From: Dyella sp. EPa41
GTDB taxonomy: Bacteria; Pseudomonadota; Gammaproteobacteria; Xanthomonadales; Rhodanobacteraceae
Assembly: GCF_016586165.1 (NCBI RefSeq)
Contig: NZ_BCPR01000049.1
Location: forward strand, 1 to 35,242
DNA: 35,242 nucleotides
Direction of reading: 5' to 3'
Shown here: one piece after another, positions 1-8,281 of the stretch
How positions within the stretch are numbered: the stretch's first letter is position 1
Layout of the letters: every line of letters begins with the position of its first letter
The notes under the pieces: generated by a model
Databases searched by the model: none
What the model was told of the DNA's origin: nothing
Seen by the model: the letters and a program-made list of their open reading frames with translations, nothing else
Made by a program: the position numbers and the translations under genes

Positions 1-381
1 AAAGGGCGGCGGTGCGGCGCGAATAGATCCCCTCACGGCTCAACGACGTTGCCTTGAGTCCTCTTCGCCTCGGCGCGTGGCGGTGTAGCGGCTCCGTTCG
101 AGGTAGTAACGAGCCCTTCCCGGCTGGCCTCGGTCGTCCGACGCTTCTATCCCTCGTACTGCCATGAGCCTTGGCTCTGAAGGCCATTTTCTTTGGGTTA
201 CTTTTCTTTTGGGCCAGCAAAAGAAAAGTGACTCGGCGGCCGGCAGGACGTCGAAACGCCCGCTGCGTAAGCGGCAACCTGGCGGTAGCGGAGCTACCGA
301 AGGCAACACCTGCACTCAAACAAAAGCCACAACCATGCCGCCCATCGCAAAAGGCTGTCGCGCACAGGGTGCGCTCCTACA
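1..381 (+). repeat. Composite palindromic element, copy A
   Basis: This gene-free stretch is a dispersed repeat. It contains a T-rich hairpin at 197-232 (15-bp stem, loop GGCCAG, one G-T wobble) and a REP-type palindrome at 356-381 (core GTAGGAGCGCACCCTG on the minus strand). The whole stretch reappears inverted at about 29959-30330 with most positions matching by eye, including the sequence between the two palindromes. A shorter relative lies at 30725-30921. Both strands have short open frames (for example FFWASKRKVT-type peptides at 171-515), but these come from the repeat and are not convincing genes. The element may continue beyond the left window edge. Positions 382-484 show nothing else recognisable. 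Confidence 0.8.
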
Positions 382-484
382 AGGGAGGGAGGGGCGAGGC
401 TTGTGAGTTCTCGCCCACCATCGTGGCCCTCACTCGGCATAGGGCATCCGCATTGCCTGCCGACAGGGGCACCACTCGCACGCG

Positions 485-1840
485 CTACAGCGCCGCCTTG
501 CCATCCTGCTTGTAGACCACGCCATCCTTCATCACAAACGACACCTTCTGCATCAGAGTGATGTCATCGATCGGGTTCCCCGGCACCGCGATAACGTCGG
601 CGCGGCGGCCCACGGCGATCTGGCCCAGTTCGTCCTTCTTGTGCAGCAGCTCGGCGGCGTGCGTGGTTGCCGCCTGCAGCACGTACATCGCCGGCATGCC
701 GGCCTGCACCATGTATTCGAATTCCTTGGCGTTCTGGCCGTGCGGATACACCGCCGCGTCGGTGCCGAAGGCGATCTTCACGCCGGCCTTGTAGGCCTTG
801 CCCGCGGTGGCTTGGATGATGGGGCCGACCTGCATCGCCTTGGCGGCGACCTGCGGCGGGTAGTAGCCGGGCTTGGCGGCCATCTCCTGCACGTACTTGC
901 CGGCGATGATGGTGGGCACGTACCAGGTGCCGTGCTCTTTCATCAGCTTCATGTCCTCGTCGTTCATGAAGGTGCCGTGCTCGATGGAATCGACGCCGGC
1001 CAGCACCGCGCGGCGGATCGCCTCGGCGCCGTGTGCATGCGCCGCGACGGTGAAGCCGTAGTCGTGCGCGGCGGTGACCACCGCCTTGATCTCCTCGATG
1101 GTCATCTGCGCGTTGTCGGCGCTGCTGCTTTCATCGAGCACGCCGCCCGACGGCATGATCTTGATGACGTCCACGCCGTCCTTGTAGTGCTGGCGCACGG
1201 CCTTGTAGGCGTCCTCGACGCTGTCGATCACGCCATCCTTCGCGCCCGGGTTGCCCGCCAGGTCGGAGCGGTAGCCGTCGGTGGGGTCGGCGTGGCCGCC
1301 GGTGGTGCCGATGGGCTTGCCCGCCGTGAAGATGCGCGGGCCGGGCACGATGCCGGCGTTGATCGCGTTGCGCAGCGCGATGGTCTCGTTGTTGCCGTCG
1401 CCGAGGTTGCGCACGGACGTAAAGCCGGCCATCAGCGTGCGGCGCGCGAACACGGTGGAGCGTACGGCGTAGTCGGCCACGTTCCAGCGGAACTGGTCGG
1501 AATAGCTGGTGGGACTGGTTTCGAACGAGAGGTGCGTGTGCGAGTCGATCAGGCCGGGCATGCAGGTGGCATCGGCGAGGCTGAGCTGGGTGAAGCGACC
1601 GCCGGCGGCGCTGGCGGCATCGCGATAGGGCTTGTCGTCGGCGTTGCCGCTCTTGATCTCCTTGACCCGGTTGCCTTCGATCACCAGCGTGGTCTCGCCC
1701 AGCAGCTTGCCGGCGGCGGGATCGACCAGGCGCGCGCAATGCAGCAGGGTGACGTCGTGGTTGGCGGCAGGCGCCTCGGCCGCGATGGCGGCAGGCAGTG
1801 CGAGCGCGGCGGCGATGGCGAAGGCAACGCGTGTGGTCAT
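485..1840 (-). CDS. Exported metal-dependent amidohydrolase (imidazolonepropionase/prolidase-like)
   Basis: The 451-aa product is a member of the amidohydrolase superfamily, which hydrolyses C-N bonds (often of dipeptides or cyclic amides) with a binuclear metal centre. Visible metal ligands in order are HTH (H101, H103), K227 in DVIKIMPSGG as the likely carboxylated lysine, H268/H270 in AAHAHG, H288 in SIEHGT and D361 in AFGTDA. The C-terminal GQIAVGRRADVIAV strand is typical of the family's beta-sandwich. Residues 1-21 form a signal peptide, so the enzyme should be periplasmic. The start at 1840 was chosen because GGGGAG lies just upstream and the signal peptide starts there; the frame stays open further upstream into plsB, but that part is not protein-like. 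The exact substrate cannot be told. It lies downstream of plsB on the same strand with a palindrome between them. Confidence 0.88.
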   Translation of the reverse strand: MTTRVAFAIAAALALPAAIAAEAPAANHDVTLLHCARLVDPAAGKLLGETTLVIEGNRVKEIKSGNADDKPYRDAASAAGGRFTQLSLADATCMPGLIDSHTHLSFETSPTSYSDQFRWNVADYAVRSTVFARRTLMAGFTSVRNLGDGNNETIALRNAINAGIVPGPRIFTAGKPIGTTGGHADPTDGYRSDLAGNPGAKDGVIDSVEDAYKAVRQHYKDGVDVIKIMPSGGVLDESSSADNAQMTIEEIKAVVTAAHDYGFTVAAHAHGAEAIRRAVLAGVDSIEHGTFMNDEDMKLMKEHGTWYVPTIIAGKYVQEMAAKPGYYPPQVAAKAMQVGPIIQATAGKAYKAGVKIAFGTDAAVYPHGQNAKEFEYMVQAGMPAMYVLQAATTHAAELLHKKDELGQIAVGRRADVIAVPGNPIDDITLMQKVSFVMKDGVVYKQDGKAAL

Positions 1841-1915
1841 GGTGAGCTCCCCGGTGTGGAGGGTCATCATAGAGTCACTGGCGTGGCTTTGCTCCATGAC
1901 CAGCCACACCCGCTT

Positions 1916-1943
1916 CGTCATCCCGGCCTGCGCCGGGATGACG
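1916..1943. repeat. CGTCATCCCGGC palindrome, single copy
   Basis: A perfect inverted repeat with 12-bp arms and a 4-nt loop starts 10 nt after the plsB stop codon. Its arm CGTCATCCCGGC is the core of a second repeat family that recurs at 8138-8251 and, diverged, at 14541-14648 and 24140-24337. At the RNA level it would form a strong stem at the 3' end of plsB, which could protect the mRNA or weaken read-through. There is no U-tract, so it is not a standard intrinsic terminator. Confidence 0.75.
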
Positions 1944-1953
1944 AGCGAAAAGC

Positions 1954-4596
1954 TCAGTCCTTGAACAGATCCTTGGTGACGGCTTCTTCCGCCACTGGCG
2001 TAGCTTCCGCGGGCGCGTGGGCATGGTGTTCCGCCGCCACGTGCCGCTCGTGCAGGGCCTCGCTGGAAGCATCCGGCGGCACCGGCTTGCCGCCGGCATC
2101 CTTGTCGCCGTCGCCGCCCGGGGTGATCTTGAGGATCGAGTGGCGCACTTCGCGGGCGAGGATCACGCGCGCGTCGCGCACCATGTCTTCCAGCGCGCTG
2201 TCGTAATCGAGCTTGCCGGCGTCGTCGGTCCACACGATGCGGCTCTCGCGCAGCTTCTGGATGAAGCCGCGGAACAGCGCCTTGTCGAAGAACTCCGGCG
2301 CCGACAACTCGTTGAGCAGGCTGAGGCGCTGCGCGGTGAGCGTGCACGCGTTCTCCAGCTCGGCCGAGGTGAGCGTGTGCGGACCGTTCTTCACCAGCGC
2401 GGCGATGGTGATGTAGTAGCGCTCGAAGGCCTGGATCAGGCTACGCGCGATGATGCGCAGCTGGTAGGCGGCGTCGTCCTGGCCCGGGCCGCGCTCCAGC
2501 ACGCGGCCGTCGCCGGTGGCCTCGAGCAGGCCGCGGCGCACGAAGAAATCGATGGTGGCCTGCAGCTGCGCGCAGAAGCCGTCCTTGTCCCACGGCAGGA
2601 ACAACTCGCCCTGGATGAACGGATAGATGATGCGGCCCAGGCGCAGCACCGAGGCGCGCGACATGCGGCGGTTGTTGAGGAAGCAGCATGCCACCCAGGC
2701 GGCGGTCGCCGTGAGGTGCAGCACGTTGTTGCGGAAGTAGCTGAGCAGTACCGCCTGCTCGCCCTCGGTGACCAGCACGTCGCCCAACGGGTGGCGCACG
2801 CGGCGGATCCAGCCCATCTGCTCGCCGTAGGCGATGATGCCGGCGGGATCCATCGAGGTGAGTGTCATGCGATCGGAGAAGGGCTGCTCTTCCAGCAGCG
2901 CCTTCGTCAGTTCCAGCTGCGCCAGCAGGTCGTTCTCCGCCATCGCGTGCTTGGGCGTGGCGAGCAGGGCCAGCGCGAGCAGGTTGATCGGATTGACGTC
3001 CGCGGCGCGGTTGATGTTGACCTGGATGCGTTCGGCCAGGTCGTCCACCACACGGCCCAGCCACTCGGGTTTGGCATCGGGATCGGCGGCGATCGCGGCG
3101 CGCCAGTCGGGGCTGGCGGCGTCAAGCAGCGGATTGAGTTCGATCGGTTCGCCGAAGTTGAGCGCGACGTGGCCATAGCGCTGGCGCAGCACCTTGAGTC
3201 CGCGCAGCAGGCCCAGCAGCGATTCCTTCTCCTTGGGCTTGCCGGAGAGCTCGCCGGCGTAGCTCTTGCCTTCCATCAGCTTCTCGTAGCCGATGTACAC
3301 GGGCTGGAACAGTACCGGGCGGCGCGGCGCGCGCAGGAAGGCGCGCACGGTCATCACCAGCATGCCGGCGCGCGGCGCCAGCAGCCGGCCGGTGCGCGAG
3401 CGGCCGCCTTCGATGAAGTATTCGATCGGCACGCCGCGATCGATCAGCTGCGCGAGGTATTCGTTGAACACCACCGAGTACAGTGCGTTGCCCTTGAAGC
3501 TGCGGCGCAGGAAGAACGCGCCGCCCCGGCGCAGGATCGGGCCGATGCCGGGCAGGTTGAGGTTCACGCCGGCCGCGATGTGCGGTACCACCACGCCGGA
3601 CATGTGCAGCTGGTAGGACAGCAGCAGGTAGTCGGCATGGCTGCGATGGCAGGGCACGTACACCACCTCGTGGCCGGGCGCGGCGGCGCGGGCCTTCTCG
3701 AAGTGATGCATGGCGATGCCGTCGTACAGCTTGTTCCAGAAGTTGGAGAGCAGGAACGACACCGAGCGCACCACCGGGTGCGAATAGTCGGCGGCGATCT
3801 CCATCACCATGTCGTGCGCGCGGCGCCAGGCTTTGGCGTGGCTGATGTTTTCCTTCGCGGCGACGGCGGCGATGGCGCTACGCACCGGTTCGGCGTTGAG
3901 CACCGCGTCGACCACGGTGCGGCGGTGCGACAGGTCGGGGCCGATCACCGCGGCGCGGATGCGGCGGAAGTGCGTGCGCAGCACGCGGGCGATCTTGCGG
4001 GTGAGGCGCTCGGGGCGGATGTCGCCCGCTTCGTTCACCACCGTGCGCAGCGACACCGGCGTGGAGAAGTGCACCACGGTGTCGCGGCCGTTGAGCAGCA
4101 ACGCGAGCATGCGGCGGAAGCGGCCCACCACGATCCAGTTTTCGGAGAACAGCACGCTGAACCAGCCCGATTCACGGGTGGGCGCGCGGCCGACATAGAT
4201 GGAGACGGGCACGATCTGGATGTCGCGTTCCGGGTCGCCTTCCAGCGAACGCACCAGCTGGCCCAGCGGCTCGTTGGGCGAGCGCTGGCGGTTGCGGCCG
4301 AACAGCCAGCCGTCGCGGCGCGCGAGCGCGAACACCGAGCGCCTGCGGCGCGTGCCCGACAGCGGCTGCATGGGTGAGGGCAGGCCGGCCTCACGGCAGG
4401 CGCGCTCGAGGATGAGGGCATCGGAAAAGCCGTCGCGCTCGATCACATAGCAAACCGGCGTGCCCGCCTGCAGCAAGGCGGCGGGTTCGGCGGGATCGCG
4501 GCGGATGCGCACCCAGGGTTCGAGCAGTTGCCCGGCCAGGTTGAACCACCAGGGCGCGCGGCTACGGGCGGGAGTGTCCGTGGTCGACATATTCAT
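1954..4596 (-). CDS. plsB: Glycerol-3-phosphate 1-O-acyltransferase PlsB
   Basis: This large (about 880 aa) membrane-bound acyltransferase transfers an acyl chain to sn-glycerol-3-phosphate, the first step of phospholipid synthesis. The four acyltransferase blocks are visible: HRSHAD with the HX4D catalytic pair near residues 317-322, GAFFLRRSFKG near 360-370, FIEGGRSRTGR near 395-405, and the FQPVYIGYEKLMEGKSY segment near 430-447. The length is slightly above that of E. coli PlsB (about 807 aa), partly from a charged and Ala-rich C-terminal tail. Possible starts are GTG 4599, ATG 4596 and ATG 4590; none has a strong ribosome site, and 4596 is taken here. GpsA, which makes its substrate, is encoded at 25701-26729 and is not linked to it. 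Confidence 0.95.
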   Translation of the reverse strand: MNMSTTDTPARSRAPWWFNLAGQLLEPWVRIRRDPAEPAALLQAGTPVCYVIERDGFSDALILERACREAGLPSPMQPLSGTRRRRSVFALARRDGWLFGRNRQRSPNEPLGQLVRSLEGDPERDIQIVPVSIYVGRAPTRESGWFSVLFSENWIVVGRFRRMLALLLNGRDTVVHFSTPVSLRTVVNEAGDIRPERLTRKIARVLRTHFRRIRAAVIGPDLSHRRTVVDAVLNAEPVRSAIAAVAAKENISHAKAWRRAHDMVMEIAADYSHPVVRSVSFLLSNFWNKLYDGIAMHHFEKARAAAPGHEVVYVPCHRSHADYLLLSYQLHMSGVVVPHIAAGVNLNLPGIGPILRRGGAFFLRRSFKGNALYSVVFNEYLAQLIDRGVPIEYFIEGGRSRTGRLLAPRAGMLVMTVRAFLRAPRRPVLFQPVYIGYEKLMEGKSYAGELSGKPKEKESLLGLLRGLKVLRQRYGHVALNFGEPIELNPLLDAASPDWRAAIAADPDAKPEWLGRVVDDLAERIQVNINRAADVNPINLLALALLATPKHAMAENDLLAQLELTKALLEEQPFSDRMTLTSMDPAGIIAYGEQMGWIRRVRHPLGDVLVTEGEQAVLLSYFRNNVLHLTATAAWVACCFLNNRRMSRASVLRLGRIIYPFIQGELFLPWDKDGFCAQLQATIDFFVRRGLLEATGDGRVLERGPGQDDAAYQLRIIARSLIQAFERYYITIAALVKNGPHTLTSAELENACTLTAQRLSLLNELSAPEFFDKALFRGFIQKLRESRIVWTDDAGKLDYDSALEDMVRDARVILAREVRHSILKITPGGDGDKDAGGKPVPPDASSEALHERHVAAEHHAHAPAEATPVAEEAVTKDLFKD

Positions 4597-4639
4597 CACC
4601 CAATTGTAACCGGTGAGCCGGAGAAACCTGTTCGCCTAC

Positions 4640-5662
4640 TTAGTGTTTGGTGGCTGAGGCCTGCGCAGGCGGGTTCACCGGCAACGGCTTGGCCCGGGAA
4701 GCCGAGGTTGCCGCCGGTGCAGGAGTTGGCGCCGGTTCCGGCGCGCTGCTGCCCGAGGCCGGCGCAGCCAGCAGGCGGTCATGCGCCTCGCGCACGTTCT
4801 GCAGCACGTCGGCGCTGTACCAGCGACCGTCCTGCTGGACCAGGTCCGACTCGGTGGACAACGGCTTGCCCAGCAAGACGTAGTCGACGCGCACGCGGGC
4901 GTGGCCGTTGCGGCTCTCCAGCGTGCTGATCTTCACCGAATCGAGCACGTCGTCGATCGACAGGCCATAGATGGCCAGGACCTGCTTGATGCCCAGGAAG
5001 CCCGCGCTGTACTTCTGCATGGCCGTGTCGAAGTCCATCGCGCGCAGCTGCTCGGGCGTCTTGATGTCCAGCTTGCGCGCCGTGGCCACCGCCACGACGA
5101 TGGCCTGCTTCGCGCGGGCCGGGTCAAACCAGGGCACCTGCTGCGCCCAGGGCGCCAGCACGTTGATCACCTCGGTGGCCTGCTGCTTCTGCGGGTTGGT
5201 GAGCTCCTTGCTCTGCGCCACGCCGGTGGCGGCAATGGCCTGCATGACGCCGATCATCACCGGCACCTGGTCGCTGTATTGCGCCTGCAGCTGGGCCAGC
5301 TTGGGACGGGCCAGGGCGTAGAGCCTGGTCTCCGCCTCCGGCTCGGTGAGCATCTGCATGTTCTTGATGAAGTCCGCGCGGTCCTCCGGCGAGATCGGAT
5401 GATCGTCGGGGCGCGGGCGGGTCCAGTCGGTGCGCAGCGTGTCGTAGTCGGCCGGGGGCAGGGCGTGCTTCCAGAAGCCGGCGAAGTCGCCTGTCTTGAT
5501 CAGGGCCACCGACTGTTGCACGGACGCTTCCGGCGTTTCGCCGCCGGCCACCACCGGTGCCGGGCCTGGCTTGTGCGCGGTCACGAACAGCGCGGCGACG
5601 GTGGCCAGCACCAGCAGGGCGATGAACGCGCCAACGGCATAGAAGACGGATGAACGACGCAT
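4640..5662 (-). CDS. Membrane-anchored protein of unknown function
   Basis: The 340-aa product is not recognised. It starts with MRRSS and a single hydrophobic segment (residues about 7-28), suggesting an N-terminal inner-membrane anchor or uncleaved signal with the rest in the periplasm. Residues about 45-290 are a mixed helical domain without cysteine clusters or known catalytic motifs; its end (YVLLGKPLSTESDLVQQDGRWY) looks like a beta-sheet domain of the NTF2/DUF4878 kind, seen in proteins that sense or bind small ligands. This is only an impression. The last 45 residues are a Pro/Ala/Ser-rich tail, probably disordered. It lies 44 bp upstream of plsB on the same strand and could be co-transcribed with it. 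The start is the only ATG preceding the hydrophobic segment; the ribosome site is weak. Confidence 0.75.
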   Translation of the reverse strand: MRRSSVFYAVGAFIALLVLATVAALFVTAHKPGPAPVVAGGETPEASVQQSVALIKTGDFAGFWKHALPPADYDTLRTDWTRPRPDDHPISPEDRADFIKNMQMLTEPEAETRLYALARPKLAQLQAQYSDQVPVMIGVMQAIAATGVAQSKELTNPQKQQATEVINVLAPWAQQVPWFDPARAKQAIVVAVATARKLDIKTPEQLRAMDFDTAMQKYSAGFLGIKQVLAIYGLSIDDVLDSVKISTLESRNGHARVRVDYVLLGKPLSTESDLVQQDGRWYSADVLQNVREAHDRLLAAPASGSSAPEPAPTPAPAATSASRAKPLPVNPPAQASATKH

Positions 5663-5981
5663 GGAATCTCGGATAGGTGGCGCCGGTCGACCTGCACGAG
5701 GTCGGGGGCGGTCGGCGGAGGGTAAGCGGCACGCCTTCGCCCGAACAAGGGCCGGAGCGCGGAGCTGAGAGCTCGTTCAAGGGCTTTTAAGTCGCCCAAA
5801 AGAAAACCCCGCGGGCGTTGGGCCTCGCGGGGTAATCCGGCAGAGCCGGAAGGGAAATGGCCTTGCCTGCGGAATTATCAAGGTCAGCAGGTGTTGGCGG
5901 GGAGGATCTTATCTCCCCGTTAAAGTTAAAGCAATACTTTAGCTTGTGCTGCGTAACTTATTGATTTTTATAAATCCATTA
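5663..5981. other. Intergenic region with terminator and small hairpin
   Basis: This 319-bp gap between two minus-strand genes holds the intrinsic terminator described separately (5797-5833) and a second hairpin at 5898-5919 (7-bp CGGGGAG/CTCCCCG stem, 8-nt loop) with no U-tract. Positions about 5920-5990 are clearly more AT-rich than the surroundings. The part from 5663 to 5790 must carry the promoter of the 4640-5662 gene, but no convincing -35/-10 pair was found. No gene is seen. Confidence 0.6.
5797..5833 (-). terminator. Rho-independent terminator
   Basis: Read on the minus strand, a stem CCCCGCG/CGCGGGG closes a 12-nt loop and is followed at once by TTTTCTTTTG. It is about 150 nt beyond the stop codon of the minus-strand acid phosphatase gene and upstream of the 4640-5662 gene, so it separates these two transcripts. 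Confidence 0.75.
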
Positions 5982-6878
5982 TTAATCGAAACGCAGCGAC
6001 TGGATCTTCTGGCGGCGGCGCTCGTCGCGCGGTGCCGTCCAGTCATTATTAAACAAAGCCGGGTCCCACGCGCCATAGGTCGGGTTGGGCAGGGTGAACC
6101 AGCGGGTGCCGATCCAGTCCATGTAGGGTGCCATGGCCTTCTGGCGACCTTCGGCATGGTTGGCCAATACGGTGACAAAATCGCCGATCTGGTCGCCAAA
6201 CTGCATCAATACGCGGTATTTGTGGCTGATCAGCTGGCGCCGGCAACCCTTTTCGGTGCCCACCTGGTCGCAATCCTCGACGAAGGTGCCCAGGCCCAGG
6301 AATGCCTCGGGGCCCGACACCGGCAGGCCTTCCTTGCGCAGGTTGGCCAGCGTGTCCTGGTCCAGGTCCTTGGCGCGGTTGGAGATATAGATCACTGCAA
6401 TGCCGTGCTTGGCCGCGAACTGGGTGAATGCGACCACGCCGGGCAGTGCGCGGGCGCGCTGTTCCTTGCACCAGGCCGCCCAGTCGGCCTCGTTGTACTC
6501 ACCACCGCTTTTGACCAGGCGTGCCTGGTACGGCGAGTTGTCGAGCACGGTTTCATCGATGTCGAGCACCACGGCCGGCGCCAGGCCCTTGGCTGGCGCC
6601 ACGCGATCGCCCTTGGGCAGCGCATCCCAGTTCGGGTCGGCCTTGGCGGCGAGCAGGCGTGCCTGTGCGTCCCGGTAGGTCTGCAGGTAGATCAGGTCGT
6701 GTTCGATCGCCGTCTGGCTCCAGGCCACCGCGTTGAGGTTGTCATCGGCGGGCGTGCCCGGTGCAACGGGTGCCGGCGCCGGTGCAGGCGTGGCCGGGGC
6801 GGGCGCCTTGCTCGGCGCGCTTGAACAACCGGCAAGCAGGATCAAGGCGGCAAGCGCCGCCGGCAAACGAACGGACAT
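5982..6878 (-). CDS. Lipoprotein e(P4)-type acid phosphatase / 5'-nucleotidase
   Basis: The 298-aa product is a HAD-superfamily class C acid phosphatase. In Haemophilus, e(P4) dephosphorylates NMN and nucleotides at the outer membrane. A lipobox LLAGC places the lipidated cysteine at residue 18. A Pro/Ala linker (residues 21-45) precedes the catalytic domain. The nucleophile motif VVLDIDETVLDNS gives D106 and D108. Motif II is YISNRAKD, and the acidic motif near the C-terminus is QFGDQIGDF. These match the family well, so a lipid-anchored phosphatase facing the periplasm is likely; the physiological substrate is inferred. The start at 6878 begins the signal peptide, with GGGA about 11 nt upstream. 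Transcription ends at the terminator at 5797-5833. Confidence 0.92.
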   Translation of the reverse strand: MSVRLPAALAALILLAGCSSAPSKAPAPATPAPAPAPVAPGTPADDNLNAVAWSQTAIEHDLIYLQTYRDAQARLLAAKADPNWDALPKGDRVAPAKGLAPAVVLDIDETVLDNSPYQARLVKSGGEYNEADWAAWCKEQRARALPGVVAFTQFAAKHGIAVIYISNRAKDLDQDTLANLRKEGLPVSGPEAFLGLGTFVEDCDQVGTEKGCRRQLISHKYRVLMQFGDQIGDFVTVLANHAEGRQKAMAPYMDWIGTRWFTLPNPTYGAWDPALFNNDWTAPRDERRRQKIQSLRFD

Positions 6879-7070
6879 GGAGGGATTCCCTGTGAGACTG
6901 AACGATCAGGATCGGGGAAGTTTACGACAGCCACATGTCGTTCCTCGGAGCCTGGTCCCCATCGCCGGGCGGCCCGCGTCATCCAGCGATAGTGGGCAGG
7001 CCCCAAGGGCTGGCGGACACCTCCTCCGGCTGACAGACTCCGAGGCATCCCCACCTTCGCATGAACTTGC

Positions 7071-8102
7071 ATGGAAACCGCCCCGTCCCTCGTGCGCCCT
7101 CCCTCGACGGCGATCCGCATGGCCAGCTACGTGTTGGCCGCCGCCGCCCTGGTGCTGGTGCTCGGGTTGCGCCTGCTGCCGGCCCTGTTCGCCGGCCTGC
7201 TGGTCTACGAGCTGGTGCAATCCACCGCGCCGCTGCTGGGCAAGCGCGTGCCCGGCGATCGTGCGCGCGTGCTGGTCGTGGCCCTGCTCGGCACCATCGT
7301 GGTGGGGCTGCTGGTGCTGTTGATCCTCAGTGCGGTCAGCTTCCTGCGCAACGAGATCGGCAACCCCGAGGTGCTGTGGCAGCAGCAGCTGATGCCGCTG
7401 GTGGAAAAGGCGCGCGAGCAATTACCGGCGACCATCGTTGGCTGGCTGCCCGACAGCGTGGACGACCTGCGCGTGATGGCGTTGGAGCTTACCCGCAAGC
7501 ACTCGGTGAGCCTGCAGACGGTGGGCAAGGAAGCGGCACGCGTGTTCGTGCACATCCTCATCGGCATGGTGCTGGGCGCGATCGTTGCGCTGAGCCGCAC
7601 GCGGCCCGCGCACCAGGTCGGGCCGCTCGCCGCGGCGCTGGGCCTGCGCTGCCAGCGGCTGGCGGAGGCGTTCCACAACATCGTGTTCGCGCAGATCAAG
7701 ATCTCGCTGATCAACACGGTATTCACCGCGATCTTCCTGCTGGGCGTGCTGCCGCTGCTGGGCATCCACGTGCCGCTGGCCAAGACGCTGGTGGTGGTCA
7801 CCTTCATCGCCGGCCTGCTGCCGGTGATCGGCAACCTCATCTCAAACACCGCCATCACCATCGCCGGCCTGTCCATCTCGCTCGGGGTTGGCGTGGCCGC
7901 GCTGGGCTTCCTCATCCTCATCCACAAGCTCGAATACTTCCTCAACGCGCGCATCGTGGGCGGACAGATCCGCGCCCGTGCATGGGAGCTGCTGGTGGCG
8001 ATGCTGCTGATGGAGGCGGCGTTCGGCCTGCCGGGACTCATCGCGGGCCCGATCTACTACGCCTACCTCAAGAGCGAGCTGGAAGCCGAGCGTTTGATCT
8101 GA
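7071..8102 (+). CDS. AI-2E/PerM-family membrane transporter
   Basis: The 343-aa integral membrane protein has about seven to eight hydrophobic segments: two near residues 15-50, one near 65-90, one near 160-178, then a cluster from 212 to 330. The segment VTFIAGLLPVIGNLISNT (near residues 243-260) and the ending in GLPGLIAGPIYYAYLKSEL are characteristic of the AI-2E transporter (formerly UPF0118/PerM) family. Members have been linked to autoinducer-2 export or to sodium/proton antiport, and the substrate here cannot be decided from sequence. It stands alone on the plus strand between the minus-strand phosphatase and rep genes. Its ribosome site is not strong. The start at 7071 gives a short cytoplasmic N-terminus before the first membrane segment. 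Confidence 0.85.
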   Translation: METAPSLVRPPSTAIRMASYVLAAAALVLVLGLRLLPALFAGLLVYELVQSTAPLLGKRVPGDRARVLVVALLGTIVVGLLVLLILSAVSFLRNEIGNPEVLWQQQLMPLVEKAREQLPATIVGWLPDSVDDLRVMALELTRKHSVSLQTVGKEAARVFVHILIGMVLGAIVALSRTRPAHQVGPLAAALGLRCQRLAEAFHNIVFAQIKISLINTVFTAIFLLGVLPLLGIHVPLAKTLVVVTFIAGLLPVIGNLISNTAITIAGLSISLGVGVAALGFLILIHKLEYFLNARIVGGQIRARAWELLVAMLLMEAAFGLPGLIAGPIYYAYLKSELEAERLI

Positions 8103-8137
8103 CTGGTTGGGGCGTTCGTCGTCGGCGCGGAACGCGA

Positions 8138-8251
8138 AGGCGCTGGATCCCGGCTTTCGCCGGGATGACGAGCCAATACATCAACGCCATGGGTGTGGCC
8201 GTGCAGCCCCATGTACCGTCATCCCGGCCAAAGCCGGGATCCAGCGCCTTT
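8138..8251. repeat. Inverted pair of CGTCATCCCGGC repeats
   Basis: Two copies of an approximately 33-nt repeat face each other, 8138-8170 and 8218-8251, about 47 nt apart. Each copy is itself a small palindrome (CCCGGC...GCCGGG). The ends (GGCGCTGGATCC / GGATCCAGCGCC) also pair with each other. The pair sits between the convergent 3' ends of the AI-2E-family gene and rep, a usual place for this repeat type, and may block read-through in both directions. Confidence 0.8.
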
Positions 8252-8281
8252 CGCCCTTCCAGGTTGCACGTTGCCAGTGAC

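Noticed and set aside
171-515. Short open frames with FFWASKRKVT-type peptides at both composite element copies
   Set aside because: They arise from the T-rich hairpin read in one frame, occur in all copies of the repeat and have no ribosome site; treated as repeat, not protein.
2017-4377. A 786-codon open frame on the plus strand opposite plsB
   Set aside because: The translation is rich in His, Arg, Ala and Val repeats, typical of antisense reading of high-GC genes, and plsB on the other strand is certain.
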